Below are positions 31,789-37,970 of a stretch of 64,000 nucleotides of DNA, piece by piece (the stretch's first letter is position 1; each line of letters starts with the position of its first letter). The translations under genes were made by a program, and so were the position numbers. The DNA lies in the IMG/VR virus record IMGVR_UViG_3300027779_000019, positions 1 through 64,000 of that record; one strand, written 5' to 3'. This stretch comes from a virus. The notes beneath the pieces were generated by a model, which had not been told where the DNA came from, did not search any database, and was given only the letters and a program-made list of their open reading frames with translations.

Positions 31789-31817
31789 ATCGTATCAGAT
31801 TTTAGGGCAAAAGTCAA
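31789..31817 (-). promoter_or_regulatory. sigma70-like promoter
   Basis: TTGACT (31817-31812), 17-bp spacer, TACGAT (31794-31789), then ATTACAAGTT and the ATG at 31778. Confidence 0.75.
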
Positions 31818-32110
31818 GCACTATCTTTGCAAATTTCACATTCGCATTCTTGTGCTTTTATAGCTTCTTCGTTCCAGTCATCGCAAAATGTGGTAAGTTC
31901 CTTAACTTCCTTTTTCGTTTTCAGTCCACGCTTGAATTGTTCCCAAGTGGGGCGTTGCGCTTCGGGAATTGCTTCCCAGCCTTTCATCAATTCGGCACGA
32001 CGAGCCTGTTCCTCCGCCAACCACGGCAGAACGCTATTTGCTGACATATCGCCACCCTTTTCCGCTCTCCTGCGGATTCCTTCTGTTATTGCTCTTGAAT
32101 TATCTCTCAT
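31814..32110 (-). CDS. hypothetical protein with MRD start, 98 aa
   Basis: MRDNSRAITEGIRRRAEKGG; helical with a C-terminal CECEICKD cluster (possible metal site). The start is AGTT-ATGAGAGATA. No family recognised. Its stop overlaps the -35 box of the next unit. Confidence 0.6.
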   Translation of the reverse strand: MRDNSRAITEGIRRRAEKGGDMSANSVLPWLAEEQARRAELMKGWEAIPEAQRPTWEQFKRGLKTKKEVKELTTFCDDWNEEAIKAQECECEICKDSA

Positions 32111-32120
32111 AACTGGGAAT

Positions 32121-32149
32121 AGTATAACACAATCTCGCAAAATAGCAAG
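32121..32149 (-). promoter_or_regulatory. sigma70-like promoter, weak -35
   Basis: TATACT (32126-32121) with GTGT before it; the -35 is a degenerate CTTGCT (32149-32144). ATTCCCAGTT leads to the ATG at 32110. Confidence 0.6.
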
Positions 32150-32165
32150 CTTTAATGTCACTTTT

Positions 32166-32393
32166 TTAAGCCTCGATTCCCGCTTTGTCTTCGATCCATT
32201 CGAGATCTTCGCTATTCTCGATTTCGGTTAGCCTGTTCTGGACGTCGGCGAGTTTCTCTTCCCAATGCTCTATGCGGATTTGAATCGCTTCCTTCCCAAT
32301 GAGGTTAGTCTGCGCTAATATTTGCAACGCTCCACGCACTTCGGCGATAGCAATGCCTTCGTTCCTCAAACTCTTCTGTGTCGTATCTCTCAT
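32166..32393 (-). CDS. coiled-coil protein with MRD start, 75 aa
   Basis: MRDTTQKSLRNEGIAIAEVR, then a heptad-rich helix (WEEKLADVQNRLTEIENSED). Start AGTT-ATGAGAGATA, third exact match to the small-RNA loop. Confidence 0.6.
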   Translation of the reverse strand: MRDTTQKSLRNEGIAIAEVRGALQILAQTNLIGKEAIQIRIEHWEEKLADVQNRLTEIENSEDLEWIEDKAGIEA

Positions 32394-32403
32394 AACTGCA
32401 AAG

Positions 32404-32432
32404 AGCATAGCACAATCAGCCAAAAAGTCAAG
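32404..32432 (-). promoter_or_regulatory. sigma70-like promoter
   Basis: TTGACT (32432-32427), 17-bp spacer, TATGCT (32409-32404), then CTTTGCAGTT and the ATG at 32393. Confidence 0.75.
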
Positions 32433-32544
32433 AGAAAAGAATCACTTTTTTAACAAATATGAATAAAAAAAAGAACAAATATTAGGACAAATATGCTTGA
32501 CAAGTTCATCAAAAACCGAAAAAAATGACTTTTTAAAACTACCG

Positions 32545-32619
32545 TAAGTTATTGACTATCAAGGGTTTACGGCGGGCGGGCAGCCCGAGGCCCGTAAGTC
32601 CTTGGCGGGCAGAGGGTTA
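32545..32619. repeat. double-dyad element R6
   Basis: Arms 32545-32569 (TAAGTTATTGACTATC...) and 32595-32619, spacing 50 bp, centre with CGGGC-A-GCCCG. Lies between the terminator hairpin of the RHH gene and the promoter at 32432. Confidence 0.75.
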
Positions 32620-32621
32620 GC

Positions 32622-32663
32622 ACCATCATCGGCGCGCTGTGTCTCAAGCGAAACGATGATGGT
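32622..32663 (-). terminator. 10-bp hairpin after the RHH gene
   Basis: ACCATCATCG pairs with CGATGATGGT across a 22-nt loop, 2 bp from element R6 and 13 bp after the stop of the ribbon-helix-helix gene. No T-run. Confidence 0.5.
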
Positions 32664-32675
32664 TTACGCTAGAGA

Positions 32676-32954
32676 CTATATTGAGTCACCAGCGGGCGTT
32701 CGCCTATTCGCGATCCTGTTGAGTTCCGCATTGCATTTACTCATTCGTTTCCGTAGGTTCTGCACCTCCAGTAACGTCTTGCGCTCAAGCATTTCTTCAG
32801 TCTTCATTTCGCTGAAGTACTCAATCATGAAGCGGAGCGTTTTGGTTTTGGTAGTGAACAGCTCATTGCTGAGCTTATCTAGGCTTTGCTTAACTTCGGG
32901 GGATACCCGAAGGTTGATGGCGACGCTTTGGTTGTTTTTCGTTATGTAGTTCAT
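32676..32954 (-). CDS. ribbon-helix-helix DNA-binding protein
   Basis: 92 aa from ATG 32954. QSVAINLRVSPEVKQSLDKLSNELFTTKTKTLRFMIEYF is a typical RHH (CopG/Arc-type) strand-helix-helix unit, followed by a helical dimer or partner region (MLERKTLLEVQNLRKRM). RHH dimers bind short dyads. The nearest dyads are element R6, 57 bp away, making this a candidate repressor for the double-dyad system (inference). Confidence 0.65.
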   Translation of the reverse strand: MNYITKNNQSVAINLRVSPEVKQSLDKLSNELFTTKTKTLRFMIEYFSEMKTEEMLERKTLLEVQNLRKRMSKCNAELNRIANRRTPAGDSI

Positions 32955-33058
32955 TATAAGTTTAAAGTTAGAGCCGCAGCCGTTAATGCTGCACTGCCCG
33001 TTATGCATAGCCACGCATTCAGTTCATTCAATCCGAGATCATTAATTAACCATTTCAT
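32954..33058 (-). CDS. micro membrane protein, 34 aa
   Basis: MKWLINDLGLNELNAWLCIT then an Ala/Leu-rich helix (GSAALTAAALTLNL). It ends in a TAATG overlap with the RHH start, so the two are translationally coupled. Confidence 0.5.
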   Translation of the reverse strand: MKWLINDLGLNELNAWLCITGSAALTAAALTLNL

Positions 33059-33084
33059 TTTATTTATCATAATTCTTTTTATAT

Positions 33085-33309
33085 CTAGTTGGGCCATACT
33101 TGCTCGATGTCCCAGCCATCACGGTCGTTACGCTTACGGCACTCGATGCGAACATCTAATACAGTTGTTTTCCTTATAACACCAGCGAAACCGATTGCGT
33201 CATTGAACGCCCTATGGTCAGGCTCACCCTTCACCATAGGGAAGGCTTTGAAGTTGATGGTGCCGTCTGTCTTCCAGAACACCGTAAACGTTTTGTTTGT
33301 ATCTCTCAT
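33085..33309 (-). CDS. hypothetical protein with MRD start, 74 aa
   Basis: MRDTNKTFTVFWKTDGTINF...DVRIECRKRNDRDGWDIEQVW; compact alpha/beta look. ATGAGAGATAC start, but here with an AAGGA Shine-Dalgarno in a co-transcribed position 12 bp after the upstream gene. Confidence 0.6.
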   Translation of the reverse strand: MRDTNKTFTVFWKTDGTINFKAFPMVKGEPDHRAFNDAIGFAGVIRKTTVLDVRIECRKRNDRDGWDIEQVWPN

Positions 33310-33321
33310 TATATTAAATCC

Positions 33322-33522
33322 TTATTCGCACTCGTGGCACTGGTAGTTTTCCAAGCCGTGATCCCATTGGCCAACTTCTTCTAGGCTGATCACTACTTCC
33401 GCACCGCATCCGCAGCACACAACCTCATGTCCATCCACGGTGTTGTTGTCGTCGTTCCGATCCATCTCGTTGTTCATTTCGTTATTCATCTTATTCATTT
33501 CGTTGCTCTTTCTCTCACTCAC
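33322..33522 (-). CDS. small zinc-ribbon protein, possible leaderless GTG start
   Basis: From GTG 33522 the protein starts VSERKSNEMNKMNNEMNNEM; the ATG at 33498 is the conventional alternative. The C-terminal CCGCGAEV...YQCHECE provides CxC/CxxC metal ligands. The predicted transcript starts one base before the GTG. Confidence 0.55.
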   Translation of the reverse strand: MSERKSNEMNKMNNEMNNEMDRNDDNNTVDGHEVVCCGCGAEVVISLEEVGQWDHGLENYQCHECE

Positions 33523-33529
33523 TTGTTAT

Positions 33530-33558
33530 ATCGTATCACATTTAAGGTTGAAAGTCAA
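33530..33558 (-). promoter_or_regulatory. sigma70-like promoter, AGTGAGTGAGAG class
   Basis: TTGACT (33558-33553), 17-bp spacer, TACGAT (33535-33530), then ATAACA and AGTGAGTGAGAGAAAG from 33523. Confidence 0.75.
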
Positions 33559-33561
33559 CAC

Positions 33562-33750
33562 TTATTTTGGATTATTTCCACAATATCCAGCCAGTTGATT
33601 GGCTTGGTGCTTGGGGTCATTGTTCACCGTGTAGGTGTTACCGTTCAAGGTGAAGGTGTCACGCTTGGCCTCACGGCGGCGACGTTGCTCCAAGTGTCTG
33701 CGGATCTCTGATATTGTCATTTGATTGTTCATTGTCTTTCTCTCACTCAC
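33562..33750 (-). CDS. small basic protein, GTG or ATG start
   Basis: From GTG 33750 it starts VSERKTMNNQMTISEIRRHL; from ATG 33732 it has 56 aa. Arg-rich helix, then FTLNGNTYTVNNDPKHQANQ. No family recognised. The first codons are the AGTGAGTGAGAG leader read in frame. Confidence 0.5.
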   Translation of the reverse strand: MSERKTMNNQMTISEIRRHLEQRRRREAKRDTFTLNGNTYTVNNDPKHQANQLAGYCGNNPK

Positions 33751-33757
33751 TGGGTAT

Positions 33758-33786
33758 AGTCTAACACGATAGGCCCGAAAAGTCAA
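33758..33786 (-). promoter_or_regulatory. sigma70-like promoter, AGTGAGTGAGAG class
   Basis: TTGACT (33786-33781), 17-bp spacer ending TCGTGT, TAGACT (33763-33758), ATACCC, then AGTGAGTGAGAGAAAG from 33751. Confidence 0.75.
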
Positions 33787-33876
33787 GCGGTTTCTTTGTT
33801 TTATTTCATTTTTATTTCGTGTGATTCTTTACCTAGTTGGCACGATTATTGCCTAGTGATGATTGTATAACTGTCG

Positions 33877-33950
33877 TAAGTCATTGACTATTAGGTACTT
33901 ACGCCTCGGGGCCAGCCCGCCGACGTAAGTCCTTGGTGCTCAGTGGGTTA
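33877..33950. repeat. double-dyad element R7
   Basis: Arms 33877-33901 (TAAGTCATTGACTATT...) and 33926-33950 (TAAGTCCTTGGTGC...), spacing 49 bp, centre with GGGCCAGCCC. Lies about 90 bp from each of two divergent promoters (33786 minus, 34041 plus). Confidence 0.75.
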
Positions 33951-34040
33951 CGCGAATGGCATGCTTCATGTGTGGCAGGTATCGTGCCAAGTCATTATAA
34001 TACGACACGAAAAGAAAGTTATTTTTTTTACATTTAGGGG

Positions 34041-34069
34041 TTGACTTTTGAGGTAAGATGTGATATCAT
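34041..34069 (+). promoter_or_regulatory. sigma70-like promoter, AGTGAGTGAG class
   Basis: TTGACT 34041-34046, 17-bp spacer, TATCAT 34064-34069, ATTCCT, then AGTGAGTGAGGGGAG from 34076. The GTG at 34077 opens a 15-codon leader ORF (VSEGRPSNRKTDYGR) that overlaps the next ATG. Confidence 0.75.
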
Positions 34070-34113
34070 ATTCCTAGTGAGTGAGGGGAGACCCTCCAAC
34101 AGAAAGACAGATT

Positions 34114-34266
34114 ATGGAAGATAAGAAGATTAAGACAGTTAAGGTCAAAGGGCCTTGGGTAGATGGAGTGCAGACAGTCAAGGAGATCAGCCTAGACGAG
34201 TGGACAAGCTATACGCCACTAAACAGGCGAGTACGGGGAGAATGGTTCCGAGTAGTTAAGTGGTAA
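34114..34266 (+). CDS. small protein, 50 aa
   Basis: MEDKKIKTVKVKGPWVDGVQ, ending RVRGEWFRVVKW. Probably a short beta barrel-like domain. Start 34114 preferred over GTG 34081. Confidence 0.5.
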   Translation: MEDKKIKTVKVKGPWVDGVQTVKEISLDEWTSYTPLNRRVRGEWFRVVKW

Positions 34267-34273
34267 AAAGGGC

Positions 34274-34302
34274 TTGACTTTATAGGTAAAGTGTGATATC
34301 AT
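34274..34302 (+). promoter_or_regulatory. sigma70-like promoter, AGTGAGTGAGAG class
   Basis: TTGACT 34274-34279, 17-bp spacer ending GTGTGA, TATCAT 34297-34302, TTATCC, then AGTGAGTGAGAGAAAC from 34309. Confidence 0.8.
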
Positions 34303-34309
34303 TTATCCA

Positions 34310-34582
34310 GTGAGTGAGAGAAACAGTAAGATGAAAAACAAAATAAAATTCCTAAACGTAGTGTTCAACGTCAAGCGCAACGCCGCTTACCAAGGCAACC
34401 ACGAGCTTGCCAGAACCGATAGAATCCACACGACCTTCCCGCTCGGCACAACCGAGGAGGAAATGATCAGCGAGTTTCACTCGGAGCTAGTCAACATCGA
34501 CATTAACGGTAAGACTTGGCTAAAGGGTGAAATGATTCAGGTCACCAGCATTGATAATTGTTTCGAAGATTCAACTAACTAA
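34310..34582 (+). CDS. small protein, GTG (leaderless) or ATG start
   Basis: GTG 34310 gives VSERNSKMKNKIKFLNVVFN; ATG 34331 is the conventional option. DRIHTTFPLGTTEEEMISEF suggests a small alpha/beta domain. Third ORF in which the leader motif is in frame as VSER. Confidence 0.55.
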   Translation: MSERNSKMKNKIKFLNVVFNVKRNAAYQGNHELARTDRIHTTFPLGTTEEEMISEFHSELVNIDINGKTWLKGEMIQVTSIDNCFEDSTN

Positions 34583-34604
34583 ATTAAAACTAAACTATAA
34601 CAAG

Positions 34605-34835
34605 ATGAGTATGCAAAGTATATGTTTCGCAGGGGTCACGCACAGCGATGGCCAGATTGCCGATGAAGACACAGCCAACCACGTTGACGGCGGCTTCTTC
34701 GGTGTAGAGAACACAGTCCAACTCGGTGAGTGGGCGCAGGTTGACGGGGTAGGGCTGGGCGACTGGGCCAGCGAACTGGCGAGCTTGGCGGAGGATGGGT
34801 ACAGTGACGTCACGTCCCTTGACTACGTAGGGTAG
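34605..34835 (+). CDS. small acidic protein, 76 aa
   Basis: MSMQSICFAGVTHSDGQIAD; acidic and Gly/Ala-rich, ending SDVTSLDYVG. No family recognised. Last plus-strand ORF before the GC-rich inverted repeat. Confidence 0.4.
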   Translation: MSMQSICFAGVTHSDGQIADEDTANHVDGGFFGVENTVQLGEWAQVDGVGLGDWASELASLAEDGYSDVTSLDYVG

Positions 34836-34855
34836 GCCACCCCCTCCCCCCACGG

Positions 34856-34893
34856 CCCCGCCCCCTTTTTGAAAACAAGAGGGGGGGCGGGGG
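34856..34893. terminator. large GC-rich inverted repeat
   Basis: CCCCGCCCCC pairs with GGGGGGCGGGG around a 15-nt A/T-rich loop: a very stable hairpin at the boundary between the early small-gene block and the late half. No long T-run follows (GTAATATATAG). Confidence 0.6.
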
Positions 34894-34902
34894 TAATATA
34901 TA

Positions 34903-35090
34903 GCATGGGGGAGGGTGTTTTCATTCTCCCCGAAATCTTTGGGGGTATTGGAATAAACAAATCTAAAAAAATCCCAGACAATCTAAAAAAATATCACCCT
35001 TTCGAATATCAATCCAGCTGCGCTGGATTTAAATTAATGAATTTATATCGAAGACAAGTGCACTTATATTTAGCGCCGCCCATCTCTTAA
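34903..35090 (+). CDS. doubtful small ORF
   Basis: MGEGVFILPEIFGGIGINKS and a basic C-terminus. It overlaps the 3' end of the opposite-strand nucleotidyltransferase gene and contains the AATCCAGC hairpin, so it may be spurious. Confidence 0.2.
35011..35029. terminator. short hairpin downstream of the HldE-like gene
   Basis: AATCCAGC-TGC-GCTGGATT, a perfect 8-bp stem about 40 bp past the stop of the minus-strand gene at 35070. Possible terminator for it. Confidence 0.4.
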
Positions 35091-35543
35091 CCGATTGATA
35101 ATCAGGGAAGTAGAGCGCCCTTTCTTAAACGGTAGGATGCAAATTTCCGCCCTGACCATCTCTAAAACGCTCCTTTCGCATATATTGAGAGACTCTACGG
35201 AGTAATCTCCGCCTTTTGCATAAATGTGAGGCCTACTAGAAGCTATAAAGTCTCTGCCACCCTTTTCGGGGAAGACAGTTACTACGTCGACGGCTCTTAA
35301 GGCGTCGAGAACGGCCGCTCTATCGTTTTCTGAGTTAATTGGGCGGTCAGACCCCTTAAGTTGGCGTACGGAGGCGTCACTATCGCATCCTACAAGTAGC
35401 AGGTCGCCCAAAGCAGCAGCTTTATTAAGATAATCTACATGACCAGCATGCAACAGGTCGAAACAACCATTCGTTACAACTAACTTCGTGCTTGGGTCAA
35501 GATCGTCTCGCCAACTACGTAAATCATCAATAGAAACAAACAT
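35070..35543 (-). CDS. HldE/RfaE C-terminal type nucleotidyltransferase
   Basis: 157 aa. TNGCFDLLHAGHVDYLNKAA (HxGH nucleotidyl-transfer motif), LLLVGCDSDASVRQLKG, RPINSENDRAAVLDALRAVD and KGGDYSVESL make this a stand-alone heptose-1-phosphate adenylyltransferase-like protein, the C-terminal half of HldE, which makes ADP-heptose for lipopolysaccharide. The kinase half is absent. It probably reroutes or modifies host LPS precursors during infection. Preceded by TTTATCTAAATATATTTG, an A/T-rich box of the type seen in the left arm. Confidence 0.85.
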   Translation of the reverse strand: MFVSIDDLRSWRDDLDPSTKLVVTNGCFDLLHAGHVDYLNKAAALGDLLLVGCDSDASVRQLKGSDRPINSENDRAAVLDALRAVDVVTVFPEKGGRDFIASSRPHIYAKGGDYSVESLNICERSVLEMVRAEICILPFKKGRSTSLIINRLRDGRR

Positions 35544-35588
35544 ACAAATATATTTAGATAAACGGGTGTCTTTTTACTATAATTTTTC

Positions 35589-36620
35589 ATGTGCAAGGAA
35601 CTCTCTTCCGCCAAAGGGATCGTCTATAGGATACAGTGTTTAGTCTCCGATAAATCCTACGTAGGTCAAACAGGTAAACATTTATCCTTCTTCGATAGAT
35701 ACTCCGTAAAAAGATCATTACAAGATAAAACTCAAATCGAGCTACTAGAATACTTCAAAAGAGGTAAAACAAATAGATTTGGATCTGAACTTAGGAGAGA
35801 CGTCGAAGCTTACCCCCCTGATCAGTTCAGGGTTACTATATTAGCCAAAGAAATAAAAAAAGACAAGGAAAGAGACTCCCTAGAGGCGGAATTCATCAAA
35901 AAATACAAAACCCTTGAAAAAGGATACAATACGATGAAAAATAGCTCTTTCGCCCGTCGCGAATTGAACTCTCCTTATTCTATCGTAGATCTAAGGACAA
36001 TGAAGGAACTAAAAGGTAGTGACTTAAATGCCTTCGTCAAATCAATAATAACTGAAATAAGGCCCACCCATCGGTCAGGTAAGGAAAAAGAAAACGCCTT
36101 CAAGGTGACAAGATCACTGCTTTCGACTTTGCCTGTGTCGTTTAGGACTAATTTGCGAACCGGAAGATGGAATTGGCACACCTCGATTGAAAATTTCTCA
36201 ATATACGGATACGCCTCGTCTTGGTGGTTAAAAAGCGGAGTACCGGACAACATGGAAGTAGTTCCCCATGAATACGACACAATTTCCGGTAAAATGACAT
36301 TACCGCTGCTTAAAATAAAAGAAGGGTACCTAGTAGAACACGGGCGAGGAAAAGCGTTTAATCCTGAACCGTTTATTTTCTCTATAGACCCAATAGAGCA
36401 TCAAAAACAAAAAGAAATCATAAAAAATGAATTATCAGAGTGGATCTCGAACGAAGCTCTCAGTTATGCAGAAAAATTAGCGGAAAAATACAAATTTATA
36501 TTAAATACCCCAATCGGGCCGGGAGGTGTGGATTCTTATCTGAATCTAATAGTCGAAGACGGCGGCCGGAACTCGTCGCACGCGCACCCGCAACTTGGTG
36601 GCCGCGACCGAAAAAAGTAG
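35589..36620 (+). CDS. GIY-YIG nuclease family protein
   Basis: 343 aa. The N-terminus has KGIVYRIQCLVSDKSYVGQT (GIY..YVG), FFDRYSVKR with the catalytic Arg, and LEAEFIKKYKT with the metal-binding Glu, then GYNTM. The remaining 220 residues are unrecognised and probably bind DNA. A free-standing enzyme of this type is usually a homing or intron-like endonuclease. It is the only plus-strand gene in a minus-strand block, which fits an inserted element. Confidence 0.75.
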   Translation: MCKELSSAKGIVYRIQCLVSDKSYVGQTGKHLSFFDRYSVKRSLQDKTQIELLEYFKRGKTNRFGSELRRDVEAYPPDQFRVTILAKEIKKDKERDSLEAEFIKKYKTLEKGYNTMKNSSFARRELNSPYSIVDLRTMKELKGSDLNAFVKSIITEIRPTHRSGKEKENAFKVTRSLLSTLPVSFRTNLRTGRWNWHTSIENFSIYGYASSWWLKSGVPDNMEVVPHEYDTISGKMTLPLLKIKEGYLVEHGRGKAFNPEPFIFSIDPIEHQKQKEIIKNELSEWISNEALSYAEKLAEKYKFILNTPIGPGGVDSYLNLIVEDGGRNSSHAHPQLGGRDRKK

Positions 36621-36650
36621 AAAAGAGAGGTCTAAGCTTTTACGACTTAC

Positions 36651-37420
36651 TTAAACTTCTATAGCGCCTCTAAAAACTGAACCCGGCTGGGACATAACTA
36701 TATCGAAAGTCCCTTCAGGCCACTTTTCGACATCGTCAAAAACATAACCCAAGTCTTTTAAGTTATTTAAAGTAATTTGAAGATTCTTCATATCATAATG
36801 CTTCGAGCCGTCAGCTATCTCAACGACAAGGGGGGGCTTTTCCTCTAGATTTGTCAAAGTCTCCTTCATTCCGTTAAGGACCTTTACTTCGTATCCTTCT
36901 ACGTCTATCTTAATTAAGTCTATACCGTTTTTGAGTTGGAAGGTCGGGTATACTTCGTCAAAAGGCACCATAGGAACGTCTAGGATCGAGCCTGAGCAAT
37001 CTTTTTGCCAATCCTTGACCATTGTGTTCCATCCGAAATTACAGTCCTTGTTGTTTATTGCTATTTTTCCTATACCTCTTTCGTCAGATAGGGAGTACTC
37101 CATTATCTCGATAGATGGATCACTAATCAAGCAAGAAAATCACTAATCAAGCAAGAAAATTTAAACGCCGCCCATCTTGCGTATAAAGGGACGGGCTCAA
37201 ACAAAAGTATCCTTTCGAACTCGTAAGGAGATTCATTCAACATAAGTTCAGCGAAAGTTCCTGTATTGGCTCCTACGTCAATTATGGTTAATTTTTTTTC
37301 TTTATTTAACTCGGGAAGCTTATCTTTTACGTTCCTGAGCTCGTTCGTGCAGGTGGTATCCCACCTAGTTAAGTTTTTCGCTGATTGGGCGGTAACTTTC
37401 CAACCCGGTTCTATAGCCAT
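36651..37420 (-). pseudogene. FkbM-family methyltransferase, interrupted by a 20-bp tandem duplication
   Basis: Two reading frames together make one protein. From 37420 the first frame has IIDVGANTGTFAELML (SAM-binding motif I) and ILLFEPVPLYARWA; from 37130 the second has GIDLIKIDVEGYEVKVLNGM, the FkbM signature, and a normal end. The frames split at 37120-37159, a perfect double copy of TCACTAATCAAGCAAGAAAA (plus strand). Deleting one copy joins them as ...FKFSCLISDPSIEIMEY... without a stop. As assembled, the product ends after 97 residues. Substrate unknown; FkbM enzymes methylate sugars or lipids. Confidence 0.8.
37120..37159. repeat. 20-bp perfect tandem duplication
   Basis: Two adjacent identical copies, 37120-37139 and 37140-37159, inside the FkbM gene. 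Twenty is not a multiple of three, so each gain or loss toggles the frame. Confidence 0.9.
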
Positions 37421-37423
37421 ATG

Positions 37424-37639
37424 TTATTGTATATTAGTCTGCCTGCTCATTTCTATTGTTTTTTCATGAGCAATATTGTTTATTTTAACTAATTTATCAT
37501 ATACGTAATTAAACCTTTTCCTATCTAACGTTAGGCTGTCGTTAGTTACTGCATGTTTTATTATTTGTATTAATTCATTTGAGATTTTCATTATGTCTTG
37601 CATCGTTTGGCTTTGGTTGTTCATGATGTTTTTGGGCAC
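37424..37639 (-). CDS. small helical protein, 71 aa, GTG start
   Basis: AGGAGG lies 5 nt before a GTG at 37639, the best Shine-Dalgarno in the block, so I take GTG over the ATG at 37624. The product (NNQSQTMQDIMKISNELIQI...) is helical. No family recognised. Confidence 0.55.
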   Translation of the reverse strand: MPKNIMNNQSQTMQDIMKISNELIQIIKHAVTNDSLTLDRKRFNYVYDKLVKINNIAHEKTIEMSRQTNIQ

Positions 37640-37687
37640 TAATCCTCCTGCTCTCTGCGAGAGGAGGGAGCTAGTTTAAGTAACACG

Positions 37688-37945
37688 TCACCTCGCTTCT
37701 GTAAATCTATCTATTTTCACCTCTAGCTTGTCGAATCTTTCATGTACCGCGGTGAGGCCTTGGTTGAGGTCCGCTTTAGTTACGTATTGCCTTGGGAGCT
37801 CTATAGCTAATTGGGTTATTCTGGTAGTCGTTTCGTCGTGCTTCCTCCACAGATCGTCTATACTGATGTATACTCTTTTAAGCATCCATGCCGCGAAGAA
37901 AGCTATCAGCCCAAAGGCTATATCTATAATATATTGAGGTTCCAT
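37688..37945 (-). CDS. membrane-anchored coiled-coil protein, 85 aa
   Basis: MEPQYIIDIAFGLIAFFAAW forms one N-terminal transmembrane helix, then a coiled coil (TKADLNQGLTAVHERFDKLEVKIDR). This design fits a holin-associated protein or an inner-membrane spanin; no partner identified. Preceded by the late motif GTGTAAT. Confidence 0.55.
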   Translation of the reverse strand: MEPQYIIDIAFGLIAFFAAWMLKRVYISIDDLWRKHDETTTRITQLAIELPRQYVTKADLNQGLTAVHERFDKLEVKIDRFTEAR

Positions 37946-37959
37946 GACGTCGAAACACT

Positions 37960-37966
37960 ATTACAC
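37960..37966 (-). promoter_or_regulatory. late-type motif GTGTAAT
   Basis: GTGTAAT on the minus strand, 14 nt before the ATG at 37945. Confidence 0.5.
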
Positions 37967-37970
37967 GAAA

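Noticed and set aside
22878-33950. CRISPR-like repeat array
   Set aside because: The repeats are palindromic pairs 0.9-2.7 kb apart with genes between them, not direct repeats with short unique spacers, and no cas genes are present.
34590-34853. 87-aa minus-strand ORF
   Set aside because: Opposite the 34605 gene, begins in a G/C homopolymer tract, and has no promoter or family.
36440-36664. 74-aa Arg-rich ORF
   Set aside because: Alternate frame of the GIY-YIG gene end.
35589-37420. Prophage or integron cassette
   Set aside because: A GIY-YIG nuclease and surface genes are suggestive, but no integrase, att repeats or cassette sites are visible; the rest of the window is continuous phage.
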